Of a stretch of 64,000 bases of DNA, positions 8,926-18,383 are shown piece by piece. How positions within the stretch are numbered: position 1 is the first letter of the stretch; each line of letters starts with the position of its first letter. A program made the translations under genes and the position numbers. Source of the DNA: Methylobacterium sp. Leaf123 (GTDB taxonomy: Bacteria > Pseudomonadota > Alphaproteobacteria > Rhizobiales > Beijerinckiaceae); the NCBI RefSeq assembly GCF_001423405.1, contig NZ_LMNS01000012.1, positions 483,211-547,210 of the forward strand, written 5' to 3'. The notes under the pieces are model-generated. The model did not search any database and was not told where the DNA came from. It saw only the letters and a program-made list of their open reading frames with translations.

Positions 8926-9993
8926 ATGCTGCCGCACCATCGCTGGTTCTGGCTTCTCATCCTGCTCGCTGCGGGCGGCGCGGGGCTGCTCTACAACGTC
9001 ATCTTCGCCGGCGGCGCGAGCCCGGCAGCCGGCTTCACCTACGGCCTGTGCGTCGGCGTCTCGGCGCTGGCCTTCGACCGCGGCGTCCTGCTGGCGGGCG
9101 TCCAGTCGCGCATCCGGCGCCTGCCCGCCGGGCTCTACGTCGTCGCGGCGGAACTCTCCTACGTGGCGATGATCGTCGTCGGCAACGCGCTCGGCGGCTT
9201 CGTCGTCTGGCTGCTCGGCCTGACCGGCGACAGCCTGGAGGAGGCCGTGCGCACCACGCCGCGGGTGCTGGCCTACGCGCTCGCCGTCTCGGCCCTGCTC
9301 GTTTTCGTCATCCGCATGCGCGATCTGATCGGCGGTGAGGTCTTCATCAACTTCCTCGTCGGGCGCTACCATCGCCCGGTGGAGGAGGAGCGCATCTTCC
9401 TGTTCCTCGACGTGGTCGGCTCCACCGCCTTCGCCGAGACCCACGGCGACCTGCGCGCGCAGGAATATCTCAGCGCCGTCTTCGCGACCCTCGCCGAGCC
9501 GGTGCGCCGGTTCTACGGTTCGACCGATGACTATATCGGCGACTTGGCCATGATCACTTGGCCGATGGAGCGTGGCCTGAAGGATGCGCGCTGCGTCGAG
9601 TGCCTGTTCGCGGTGCGTGAGCGCATCGAGGCGGAGGCGGAGGGCTGGGAGGCGCGCTTCGGCACCGTGCCGCGCCTGCGGGCGGGCCTGCATGGCGGAC
9701 CGGTGGTGACGGCCGAAGTCGGGGTGGACCGGCACAAGATCGCCTATTTCGGTGACGCCGTGAACGTCGTCGCCCGCGTCGAGGCCCTGTGCCGTCCGCT
9801 CGGCGTCGATACCCTGATCTCCGAGGATCTGCTGAAGCGGCTGCCGCGGCTACCCGACGGCGTCGTCGTGAAGCCGCTCGGCACCCACGCCCTGCGCGGG
9901 CGCGGGCAGCCCCTTGCCGTCGCGACCCTCGAACGCAACGGAACCGCGGCCCTGGCCGAGGCCACGGCGCCGCGGATCGCCGCCGCGCCGTAG
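8926..9993 (+). CDS. membrane-bound class III adenylate/guanylate cyclase domain protein
   Basis: 355 residues. Four or so hydrophobic segments fill the first ~140 residues (FWLLILLAAGGAGLLYNVIF; YVVAAELSYVAMIVVGNAL; VLAYALAVSALLVFVI). A class III cyclase catalytic domain follows. Metal-binding Asp residues sit in FLFLDVVGST and DDYIGDLAM, and the transition-state Asn/Arg pair is in GDAVNVVARVE. The positions that normally hold the substrate-specifying Lys and Asp carry Asp and Lys-like residues instead (DDYIGD; HKIAYFGD), as in a divergent subgroup of bacterial cyclases. It probably makes cAMP, but this is not certain. ATG 8926 follows a ccggag site; an in-frame ATG at 8806 would add a Pro/Arg-rich stretch without membrane character. 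Confidence 0.85.
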   Translation: MLPHHRWFWLLILLAAGGAGLLYNVIFAGGASPAAGFTYGLCVGVSALAFDRGVLLAGVQSRIRRLPAGLYVVAAELSYVAMIVVGNALGGFVVWLLGLTGDSLEEAVRTTPRVLAYALAVSALLVFVIRMRDLIGGEVFINFLVGRYHRPVEEERIFLFLDVVGSTAFAETHGDLRAQEYLSAVFATLAEPVRRFYGSTDDYIGDLAMITWPMERGLKDARCVECLFAVRERIEAEAEGWEARFGTVPRLRAGLHGGPVVTAEVGVDRHKIAYFGDAVNVVARVEALCRPLGVDTLISEDLLKRLPRLPDGVVVKPLGTHALRGRGQPLAVATLERNGTAALAEATAPRIAAAP

Positions 9994-10011
9994 GGCGGGG
10001 AAACTCGCCGC

Positions 10012-10410
10012 TCAGCTCACCCGCAGTAGCAGCAGGATCGATGCGATGGTCATGATGGCCAGCGTCGCGAGAATGCCGCCGCCGCGGCAGGCGAACTGGC
10101 GCGGCGAATTCGCCGGGGCGAGCATCCCGATCGGGTGCAGGATGCGCGCGATCACCAGCACGATCAGCAGGCCCTGAACCCAGCCATGGGCGCCGCCGCT
10201 CGCCTCATAGAGCGCGATCAGCAGAAGGGTCAGCGGCACGTATTCCTGGAAGTTGCCGTGCGAGCGGACGCGCCGCTGGAGCGCGTCTTGCCCGCCATCG
10301 CCGAACAGGACATTGCCGGAGACCCGGCCGCCGATCACCCATCCGGACAATCCGGCATAGATCAGGCCCAGAATCGCGGCGTAGAAGGCCGTGGTGGTCG
10401 GAAAAATCAC
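10012..10410 (-). CDS. MAPEG family membrane protein
   Basis: 132 residues, the usual length for bacterial MAPEG proteins (membrane-associated proteins in eicosanoid and glutathione metabolism). Four membrane helices are evident. The conserved GNFQEYVPLTLLLIALYE segment lies after the first helix, with an R-x-H-x-N-F-x-E pattern, and ARILHPIGM comes later. Some members are glutathione transferases or peroxidases; no substrate can be inferred here. GTG 10410 was chosen because homology starts at MIFPTTTAFYAA and a gaggt site lies upstream. The longer frame beginning at 10599 overlaps a palindromic repeat and has no membrane character. Confidence 0.85.
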   Translation of the reverse strand: MIFPTTTAFYAAILGLIYAGLSGWVIGGRVSGNVLFGDGGQDALQRRVRSHGNFQEYVPLTLLLIALYEASGGAHGWVQGLLIVLVIARILHPIGMLAPANSPRQFACRGGGILATLAIMTIASILLLLRVS

Positions 10411-10714
10411 GGTAAAAGAACCTCGGATCGAAGGAGCGACCCGCCGGACGGCGGATGTCGTTGGCACTTCGCAAACTAGGCTTATCGGCGCCGTATTCCG
10501 CCCGTGCCGGCGATCACGAAGGCGTATCCGTGACGCAACGGTCATGATGGGTCCCGCAGACCGCTCGGCGCGGCGGGTGATGGGAATGACATTAAGCATT
10601 CTACCGAAAGGTGTTGCCGGCCTTCCGCGGAAGGCGATGCGCTAGAAGGGCATGGGCGGGCTCGGCCCGTCGGCGGAGCATGGCCGGGCACGAGGCTCGT
10701 TCAGGAGGATATCG
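10411..10714. other. intergenic region between MAPEG and ParA genes
   Basis: About 304 bases between divergent genes. It contains a degenerate copy of the palindromic repeat (10594-10643, listed separately) and the strong ribosome binding site of the ParA gene at its right end (tcaggaggat, 10701-10710). No gene is supported. Confidence 0.4.
10594..10643. repeat. degenerate copy of dispersed palindromic repeat, family A
   Basis: agcattctaccgaaaggtgttgccgg-type sequence followed by ccttccgcggaaggcgatgcgct. It resembles the four clearer copies at 12231, 23863, 25550 and 62866 (CCGAAAGG...CCGGC...TTCCG...GATGC), but with several changes, so membership is tentative. Confidence 0.4.
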
Positions 10715-11614
10715 GTGGGCGGCAAGCTGATCGCGGTGGCGAACATGAAGGGCGGGGTCGGCAAGACCACCACCGTGGTCATGCTCGCCGAGGCGCTGGC
10801 CGCCGACGGGGCGCGGGTGCTCGTGGTGGATCTCGACCCGCAGGCGAGCGTGTCGGTCTGCCTCGCGGGTGATACGCTGCTCGGCGAGATGATCGTCCGC
10901 GGGCGTACGCTGGAGGCCTATCTCGCCCTCAAGCTCATCACCCGCCACAAACCGAACCTCTCCGCCCGCATCCAGCCCGGCGTGAGCCTGACCATCCACA
11001 AGAACGCGCCGCTCGCGCTCTCGCTGCTGCCGTCCGGCCCGCATCTGCGGCTGGTGGAACGGGAGATCCTCTACGAGCTGACCGAGCGGAAATTCTCGAT
11101 GCACGCCATCGACGAGAAGCTGTGGAAGGTCTTTCAGGACGACTTCGTGCCGCTGGCCGAGGATTACGACTACGTGTTCTTCGATTGCGCGCCGGGCATC
11201 TCGCCGATGACCGAGGTGGCGGTGCGCGCCGCCGACCTCGTCCTCGTCACCTCGATCCCGGACTTTCTCTCGACCTACGGGCTCAACGCCTTCGTCGAGA
11301 CCGTCTGGCGGCGCCCCAGCCGGCAGGCGAGCCATATCGCGCCGAAGAGCGCGCCCCACGTCCTCGTCACCCGCTTCCAGGCCCAGGTGCGCCAGCATCA
11401 GCGAACCCTGGCGCGGCTCGAGGCCGAGGCGCGGTCCGAGGATGCCGGCTTCCGTTTGCTCGAAACCCGGATTCCGCAAGCGGCGGCGCTCGCCGACGCG
11501 CTGGTTCCCGCCGACGGGTCACCCCCGACCTTCTCCGCCAAGTATGGCGCCCATGTCCCCAACGTGCTGATCCCGCTGGTCGCGGAAGTGAAGGAAATTC
11601 TCCATGGCCCTTGA
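10715..11614 (+). CDS. orphan ParA/MinD-type ATPase
   Basis: 299 residues. The deviant Walker A KGGVGKTT is at 12-19, the Walker A' segment VLVVDLDPQASVS follows, and Walker B is YVFFDCAPG. This is a ParA-like ATPase that would dimerise on ATP and bind DNA or membrane to position a cargo. Relative to short ParA proteins it has an inserted stretch after the Walker A' region (about 60-120). No parB or parS is nearby, and the gene overlaps the next one by 11 bases, so that gene is the likely partner. GTG 10715 has the best ribosome binding site in the area (caggagg). It is a chromosomal orphan, not obviously the parAB partition gene, which normally lies near gidB. Confidence 0.85.
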   Translation: MGGKLIAVANMKGGVGKTTTVVMLAEALAADGARVLVVDLDPQASVSVCLAGDTLLGEMIVRGRTLEAYLALKLITRHKPNLSARIQPGVSLTIHKNAPLALSLLPSGPHLRLVEREILYELTERKFSMHAIDEKLWKVFQDDFVPLAEDYDYVFFDCAPGISPMTEVAVRAADLVLVTSIPDFLSTYGLNAFVETVWRRPSRQASHIAPKSAPHVLVTRFQAQVRQHQRTLARLEAEARSEDAGFRLLETRIPQAAALADALVPADGSPPTFSAKYGAHVPNVLIPLVAEVKEILHGP

Positions 11615-12128
11615 TGTCGATGGCTATGCCGTGTTGCAGGCGATGGCCTCCGAGCCGGAAGCGTTTCCCGACATCCGCACCGAGATTCCCAAAGCCGCCC
11701 GTGCCCTCGTCGTAAAGCAGCTCAAGGCCCGGTCCTTGCGCGCGCCCTCGCTGCGCCTGATCCGCGATGTGCTGGGCAGCGAGACGCTGGCCCTGATCGT
11801 CGATGGCATGTCGGAGGCCGAGGTGAAGGGGTTGGTGACCCGCCTCGACCCGCACCACCCCTCGCTGAAGACCGCGACGCCGGGCTGGCACCGCCACCGC
11901 CTCAGCGCGCTGGCCGCCGGCGAGGCGCCGTTCCGCAAGGGTGAGACCCGCGTCGAGGACAGCCCGGCGAAGCTGCGGGCTGCCGAGGCCCCCCCGGAGC
12001 GCGCCCTGGCCAACCGCCCCTTCGCCGCAGTGTGGGACGGCAAGGACCACGACGCGCCGCCCGCGAAGGAAGGCCGCGAGAAGAAGGACAAGGAGAGGGA
12101 CCGGAAGGGCAAGAAGAAGAAGGGTTGA
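11604..12128 (+). CDS. hypothetical protein with lysine-rich tail, coupled to ParA
   Basis: 174 residues, not recognised. The first ~85 look helical and folded, with Leu/Ala/Val periodicity (VLQAMASEPEAF, LKARSLRAPSLRLIRDVLG). A middle region has HHPSLKTATPGWHRHRL, and the last ~50 are charged and disordered, ending in a Lys/Arg/Asp/Glu-rich tail with GKKKKG. The ATG lies inside the end of the ParA gene (11-base overlap), so the two are translationally coupled. A perfect-stem terminator follows, so the operon is just these two genes. By analogy with McdB and similar small partners of orphan ParA proteins it may be the cargo adaptor; that is inference from context only. Confidence 0.7.
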   Translation: MALDVDGYAVLQAMASEPEAFPDIRTEIPKAARALVVKQLKARSLRAPSLRLIRDVLGSETLALIVDGMSEAEVKGLVTRLDPHHPSLKTATPGWHRHRLSALAAGEAPFRKGETRVEDSPAKLRAAEAPPERALANRPFAAVWDGKDHDAPPAKEGREKKDKERDRKGKKKKG

Positions 12129-12165
12129 GGCCCTTCCCCCAAAAACCCTTTTGCCCAGAGCGTCA

Positions 12166-12223
12166 GCCCGGAGCCTCGTGCTGGATGTCGGATCCGGGAC
12201 GTGGCTCCGGGCTTTTGTTTTTG
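12166..12223 (+). terminator. Rho-independent terminator of the parA operon
   Basis: A perfect 10-bp stem (gcccggagcc at 12166-12175, ggctccgggc at 12203-12212) is followed by ttttgttttt. The loop contains a second small hairpin around ggatcc. It lies 38 bases after the stop of the lysine-tailed gene. Confidence 0.85.
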
Positions 12224-12230
12224 GGTCGAC

Positions 12231-12273
12231 TTTTTCCGAAAGCCGGAGGCCACCGTTCGGAGTGATGCTCTAA
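12231..12273. repeat. dispersed palindromic repeat, family A
   Basis: ttccgaaagccggaggccacc, then gttcggagtgatgctct. One arm is less perfect than in the 25550 copy. It sits between the parA terminator and the 3' end of the small reverse-strand gene at 12270. Confidence 0.65.
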
Positions 12274-12545
12274 GCGTCCGGAAATAGCGCCTCGTATTGC
12301 GCTTCGAGGGCGGCGAGCCGGCCCTGCCCTTCCAGCACCGCGACCCGGTGCTGCCGCGTGACGTCGAGCAGCCCGTCGGCCATCTCCGCCTCGCCGCAGA
12401 GCCGGGCACGATCCGAGATCTCAGAAAGCTGATCGGCCATCAGGCTATCGATCCGTATTCCCTCCGTCAGCGCTCGCATCAGACTCAGCATCGTCTCGCG
12501 GGCGTTGACGTCAGGGGGCGATGGGGCGGGTATACGGTCCGTCAC
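12270..12545 (-). CDS. hypothetical small helical protein
   Basis: 91 residues, mostly helical with coiled-coil character (MLSLMRALTEGIRID, then heptad-like LLDVTRQHRVAVLEGQGRLAALEAQYEAL, split here only by my reading). It ends in FPDA. I do not recognise a family. The start is uncertain: GTG 12545 gives a short Pro-rich lead, while ATG codons just inside (METMLS region) are also possible. It lies downstream of groEL on the same strand but beyond the groEL terminator, so it is probably a separate unit. Codon structure resembles its neighbours. Confidence 0.55.
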   Translation of the reverse strand: MTDRIPAPSPPDVNARETMLSLMRALTEGIRIDSLMADQLSEISDRARLCGEAEMADGLLDVTRQHRVAVLEGQGRLAALEAQYEALFPDA

Positions 12546-12694
12546 GGTACTCGCTGGCGTCTGGCCGACAACGCTCCGAGGCTGCCCGAGCCTCGCCACC
12601 CCCGGCCACTGCATAGGATAAACCCCTGACGCTTTTCCCAGGGACGCGCCGGGCACCGTCGCCGCATCGCCAGTGGCTTGCGCGGCCTACGAAC

Positions 12695-12722
12695 GAAAAA
12701 GGGGCCGCCTTTCGGCGACCCC
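12695..12722 (-). terminator. Rho-independent terminator of groESL
   Basis: Read on the reverse strand, ggggtcgcc-gaaa-ggcggcccc forms a 9-bp stem (one G-T pair) with a GAAA tetraloop, followed by a T-run (plus-strand A-run 12696-12700). It lies 30 bases after the groEL stop. Confidence 0.9.
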
Positions 12723-12751
12723 TCCTCCGTTCTTCGGTCGGGTGCGTGGAC

Positions 12752-14398
<1,647 letters not shown>

Positions 14399-14482
14399 TT
14401 ACCTCGAATGATGGAAGGGGCCCCGAAGCCGGCCGAGGGCAAGACCCTGGCGGCCTCCAAGGGCGGTGGACGGGTGCGCGCC

Positions 14483-14773
14483 TTAGAGGGCGACGACGCC
14501 CATGATGTCGGATTCCTTCATGATGAGGAGATCCTGGCCGTCGATCTTGACCTCGGTGCCGGACCACTTGCCGAACAGCACGCGGTCACCGACCTTCACG
14601 TCGAGGGCGTTGACGCGGCCCTGCTCGTCGCGAGCGCCGGGGCCGACGGCGACGATCTCGCCCTCTTGCGGCTTCTCCTTGGCGGTATCCGGGATGATGA
14701 TGCCGCCTTTCGTCTTCTCTTCGCTTTCGATGCGACGGACGACGACGCGGTCGTGCAGCGGACGGAACTTCAT
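14483..14773 (-). CDS. groES: co-chaperonin GroES
   Basis: 96 residues, standard length. [14 protein letters not shown] start, the mobile loop around [17 protein letters not shown], and the closing [12 protein letters not shown] segment are all typical. It caps the GroEL ring during folding. ATG 14773 has an agggcag site upstream; an in-frame ATG at 14836 would extend into the CIRCE leader and is rejected. First gene of the groES-groEL operon. Confidence 0.98.
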   Translation of the reverse strand: MKFRPLHDRVVVRRIESEEKTKGGIIIPDTAKEKPQEGEIVAVGPGARDEQGRVNALDVKVGDRVLFGKWSGTEVKIDGQDLLIMKESDIMGVVAL

Positions 14774-14843
14774 GAGCTGCCCTCTTGCTTCGGAATGGCG
14801 GTTGGTCTTCATGCGGCCGGGACGACCGCGATCCACCTGATTG

Positions 14844-14870
14844 TTAGCACTCCAAGCAAGTGAGTGCTAA
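14844..14870. promoter_or_regulatory. CIRCE operator (HrcA binding site)
   Basis: Perfect match to the consensus TTAGCACTC-N9-GAGTGCTAA: left arm 14844-14852, nine-base spacer, right arm 14862-14870. It lies between the groES promoter and start codon, where HrcA repression in alphaproteobacteria acts. Confidence 0.97.
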
Positions 14871-14880
14871 CGACGGTGGC

Positions 14881-14910
14881 GAGATAGGCGCGTGGCGTTT
14901 TTGAGTCAAG
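14881..14910 (-). promoter_or_regulatory. heat-shock-type promoter of groESL
   Basis: On the reverse strand, CTTGACT (14910-14904) is separated by 17 bases from TATCTC (14886-14881), giving CTTG...CCTATCTCG. This fits the alphaproteobacterial RpoH pattern (CTTG-N17/18-CYTATNTNNG) nearly as well as a sigma-70 promoter. Transcription would start just ahead of the CIRCE element. Confidence 0.7.
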
Positions 14911-14988
14911 GCGCAGCTTCTTCCCGGCTGCGGTGATTTCACGCAAATTTCCCGCGCAGCTGGGACGGGACGGGGACAAATTCTCCCG

Positions 14989-15993
14989 ATGATGAGCCTT
15001 CATGGGGCAAACGGCGCGGTCGAGCAGGGCGGCTCGGGGGGCGGCGCGAGCCTGCCCGATCACGCCGTCTGGATCGACCTGAACGATCCGACGGCCGAGG
15101 AGGCCGCGCAGGTCGAGAAGAAGGCGGGCATCCGCGTGCCCTCGCGCGCCGCGCTCAGCGAGGTCGAGTCGTCGAGCCGCCTGCGCCGCAACCGCGACGG
15201 CCTCTCCCTCTCGACGCCGATGGTGACCTTCGACCGGTCCGATTTCAGCCTGAAGCCGCTGGGCTTCCTGCTCAACGCGGACCACCTCGTCACGGTCCGC
15301 TTCCACGACATGCGCGCCATTGCGGCGGTCCGGAAACGTGTGGATGAGCGTGACGGCGACGGCAGCACCAGCACGGGCATGTTCCTGCTCGTGGTCGAGG
15401 AACTGGTCGATAACCTCGCCGACCTTCTCGAAGAGATGTCGGGCGATCTCGATACGCTCTCCACCCGCATCTTCGATTTCGATTCCGGCGCCCGGCCCGG
15501 TGCCCGCAAGGGGGACGCCACCGCGCCGAAGCGGCGCGACCTTGCCCTGCGCCGTCTGCTCCGTTCGGTCGGCCGCCACGGCAAGTCGCTGTCGAAGGTC
15601 CGCGCCAGCCTGCTCGGGCTCGGACGCATCATCGCCTTCGCCAAGAGCGAGTGCGGGCAGACCCTCGAGGAGGGCGACGCGCCGCGCTTCGACACGCTGG
15701 CGCAGGACATCGCCTCGCTGGACGAGTTCGAGACGCGGCTCTCCGAGACCGTCCAGTTCCTGCTCGACGCGACGCTCGGGCTCATCAATATCGAGCAGAA
15801 CAACGCCTTCCGGGTTCTCACCGTCGTGTCCGTGGTCGGCGTGCCGCCGACCCTGGTGGCCTCGCTCTACGGCATGAACTTCAAGCACATGCCCGAACTC
15901 GACTGGGCCTACGGCTACCCCTACGGCCTCGCCCTGATCGCGATCTCGGCGATCGTGCCGCTGCTCTACTTCAAGGCGAAGGGTTGGCTGTAA
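14989..15993 (+). CDS. CorA-family divalent-cation (zinc/magnesium) transporter
   Basis: 334 residues. A large N-terminal cytoplasmic domain with long charged helices precedes two C-terminal membrane helices. The signature YGMNFKHMPEL closes the first helix (VVSVVGVPPTLVASLYGMN), and the protein ends in a short basic tail KAKGWL. CorA pentamers conduct Mg2+, Co2+ or, in the ZntB branch, Zn2+; the sequence alone does not decide. The exterior loop after GMN is MPELDW-like, as in CorA. ATG 14989 or the adjacent ATG 14992 can serve as start. Divergent from groESL. Confidence 0.93.
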   Translation: MMSLHGANGAVEQGGSGGGASLPDHAVWIDLNDPTAEEAAQVEKKAGIRVPSRAALSEVESSSRLRRNRDGLSLSTPMVTFDRSDFSLKPLGFLLNADHLVTVRFHDMRAIAAVRKRVDERDGDGSTSTGMFLLVVEELVDNLADLLEEMSGDLDTLSTRIFDFDSGARPGARKGDATAPKRRDLALRRLLRSVGRHGKSLSKVRASLLGLGRIIAFAKSECGQTLEEGDAPRFDTLAQDIASLDEFETRLSETVQFLLDATLGLINIEQNNAFRVLTVVSVVGVPPTLVASLYGMNFKHMPELDWAYGYPYGLALIAISAIVPLLYFKAKGWL

Positions 15994-16020
15994 CGCCGCG
16001 TCTCGGGAGCGCCCCGCGGC

Positions 16021-16662
16021 TCAATGGCTGAGGCCGGGGAACAGGTTTCGCAGGCTCGTCACGATCATCTCCATCGCAACCGCGGCCAGGATCATGCCCA
16101 TCAGCCGGCGCGTGATCGCGGTGGCCGTCGCGGACAGGTGGCGGCCGAGCCAGGGGGCTGAGAGCAGCGCGACCGTCAGAAGCGCGAGGAAGGCGCCGAC
16201 ACCGAGCGCCAGTTCCGGCCATTTGGCCTGCGCCTTGGCGGTATGGCCGAACACGATGAGCGTCGCGATCGTCCCCGGCCCGACGAGCAGGGGGATGGTC
16301 AGCGGGTAGATGGCGACGCTTTCCGCATCGATCGGGTCTTGCTTCTCCTTCGGGCTGCGGCCGTGCGTCTGGCTCGATGAGCCCTGAAGCATGGAGAGCG
16401 CGATCGTCAGGACGATGAGCCCGCCCGCCAGACGGAAGTCGTCGACGCTGAGTCCGAAGGCATCGAGGACCGCCTGCCCGGCCACGATCGAAACGAGGCA
16501 GCCGATCGTCGTCCCGATCGCGGCGATGACGGCAACGCGCCGCCGCACGGCGTCCGACGCGCCATCGGTGAGGGAGAGGAACACCGGCACATTCGCGATC
16601 GGGTTCATGATGGCGAACAGCGCGGCGAAGACCTTCGTGACGAAGGACAGATCGACAGACAT
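16021..16662 (-). CDS. MarC family integral membrane protein
   Basis: 213 residues with six predicted membrane helices. Family marks are FAIMNPIANVPVFLSLT in the first helix region, GLIVLTIALSML, and IPLLVGPGTIATLI after a cytoplasmic loop rich in Lys/Glu (about 105-125). The MarC/SNARE-associated family has no established biochemical role despite its old link to antibiotic resistance. ATG 16662 matches family starts (MSVDLSFVTKVF); longer in-frame starts add a basic segment only. It converges with corA, with stops 27 bases apart. Confidence 0.9.
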   Translation of the reverse strand: MSVDLSFVTKVFAALFAIMNPIANVPVFLSLTDGASDAVRRRVAVIAAIGTTIGCLVSIVAGQAVLDAFGLSVDDFRLAGGLIVLTIALSMLQGSSSQTHGRSPKEKQDPIDAESVAIYPLTIPLLVGPGTIATLIVFGHTAKAQAKWPELALGVGAFLALLTVALLSAPWLGRHLSATATAITRRLMGMILAAVAMEMIVTSLRNLFPGLSH

Positions 16663-16823
16663 CGCGAACCCCGGTTTCGAGATCCGGAGCCATAGCATGG
16701 CTCTGGCCTCGACCCGGCGCCGATGGTTCATCACGCGCTCGCCCCACAATTCAGGCTTTGTTGGCGGCTAGCTGCGAGGCTCGTCCTCAGGCTCCAGGCT
16801 GAGCGAGCAGCGCACCCCAATCC

Positions 16824-18284
16824 ATGGCCGTCATCGCCGCCTTCGTCCTCAATGCCGGGCTGAACTTCGTCCTCGGCATCGCCATCGCCCGGATGCTGGG
16901 GCCGGCCGATTTCGGCCGGTTCGCCCTGGCGACGGCCGGCGCGGTCGTGCTCAACACGATCCTGTTCGAGTGGCTGCGGCTCTCGGCAACGCGGTTCTAC
17001 TCGGCGCGGGTGCGCGAGGCCGAGCCGTGGATTCGCCACGGTCTCGACCGGGCTTACTGCGTCATCGCGCTGGCGCTGTTTGCCACCGCCGCCCTCTGCG
17101 CCGGGCTCGGAATCGCCGTCAATCCGACTCCTGAAGGCCGGCTCGTCATGACCGCCGGCACCATGGTCGCGGCCATCGGCATCGGGCTGTTCGACTATCA
17201 CGCGGCGCTGGCCCGCGCCCGCTTCATCGGCGGGGCCTATCTCCGGCTCGTGGTGTGGAAGAACGTGCTGGCCTTCGTGCTGATGGCCGGCACCGCGTGG
17301 CTGTTTCCGCAGCCGGTCTGGGTGCTGATCGCGGGGGGCATGAGCCAGTTCCTGGCGGTGCTGCCGATGCGCAAGATCCTGGGCGACACGGCACTGGGGC
17401 ACGCCCCTGCCCTGCCCGATGGCCGCGCCCGTGAAACTTTGCGCCTGTTCGCGGCCTATGGCCTGCCCTTGATCGCAGCCAACGCCGTCTATCAGATCAT
17501 GCCGTTCCTCAACCGCGCCGCCATTGCCGGCACCGCCGGCTTTGCCGAGGCCGGCTATTTCGCGCTCGCCGCCGATCTCAGCTCGCGGGCCTTCTCGACG
17601 CTCGGCGCGGCGCTCGATCTCCTGCTGTTCCAGATCGCCGTGCAGGCCGAGGAGCATCACGGCCGCGAGGCCGCCGAGACCCAGGTCGCGCGCAACATCG
17701 CCATCGTCGTGGCGCTGCTCCTGCCCTGCGCCGCCGGCTACTGGGCGGTGACGCCGGCCCTCCAGGCGCTGATCGTGCCGGAGGAGTTCCGCGGGCCGTT
17801 CGCGGACTATACCGACCTGCTGATCCCGGGCCTGTTCTGCCTCTCGATCATGAACTTCGCCCTCAATCCCATCTTCCAGATCCGACGCCGGACGAGCCCG
17901 GTGGTCGCCGCCGCGCTCATCGGGCTGGCGGTCAACGCCGTCGGCCTCGTCCTGCTGCCGCGGGTTATGGGGCCGCAGGGCGTCGCTGTCGCGCAGACCT
18001 TGGGCCTCGTCGCGGCGGTCGCCGTGCTCGGCCTGCGGGCGCTGACGGGGATCGAGCGCCTGCGCCTGCCGGGCCGCGACCTCGCCCTCACCGCCGCCGC
18101 CTGCCTCGCCATGGTTCTGGCCGTGTTGCCGTTCCGCGCCCTGGAGCCGGCGCTCGCCCTGCCCGCCTGCATCGCCGCCGGCGTGCTGGTCTATGGGGCC
18201 CTCGTCTGGTTTCTCGACATTGCCGGCCTGCGCAGCGCCGTGCGCCAGCGTTTCCCGAAGCGGCTTCCGGCCGCCGCGCGCTAG
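16824..18284 (+). CDS. oligosaccharide flippase (Wzx/MATE-like polysaccharide export) family protein
   Basis: 486 residues, about 12-14 membrane helices throughout. The N-terminus shows the ARMLGPADFGRFAL segment typical of polysaccharide biosynthesis (RfbX/MVF superfamily) flippases. It probably moves an undecaprenyl-linked glycan across the inner membrane; which glycan is unknown. No glycosyltransferase is adjacent, although a GDP-mannose gene lies 6 kb on. ATG 16824 is used; the family often has a few more N-terminal residues, so the start may be slightly internal to the real one. Confidence 0.82.
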   Translation: MAVIAAFVLNAGLNFVLGIAIARMLGPADFGRFALATAGAVVLNTILFEWLRLSATRFYSARVREAEPWIRHGLDRAYCVIALALFATAALCAGLGIAVNPTPEGRLVMTAGTMVAAIGIGLFDYHAALARARFIGGAYLRLVVWKNVLAFVLMAGTAWLFPQPVWVLIAGGMSQFLAVLPMRKILGDTALGHAPALPDGRARETLRLFAAYGLPLIAANAVYQIMPFLNRAAIAGTAGFAEAGYFALAADLSSRAFSTLGAALDLLLFQIAVQAEEHHGREAAETQVARNIAIVVALLLPCAAGYWAVTPALQALIVPEEFRGPFADYTDLLIPGLFCLSIMNFALNPIFQIRRRTSPVVAAALIGLAVNAVGLVLLPRVMGPQGVAVAQTLGLVAAVAVLGLRALTGIERLRLPGRDLALTAAACLAMVLAVLPFRALEPALALPACIAAGVLVYGALVWFLDIAGLRSAVRQRFPKRLPAAAR

Positions 18285-18383
18285 ACGTAGCCGACCACAG
18301 ACGCGGCTTGCCACCTCCGGCCAAACGGGGTTTGAGTCCGGGAGCTTCTCGAAGCTTCAGAAAAATCCCACGGGACGGAAACG

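Noticed and set aside
6747..8960. Long minus-strand frame opposite PBP1A (about 737 codons)
   Set aside because: Antisense shadow; all PBP1A motifs lie in order on the plus strand.
10715..11614. Chromosome partition parA of a parABS system
   Set aside because: No parB gene, parS-like palindromes or gidA/gidB neighbours; the overlapping partner is unrelated to ParB.
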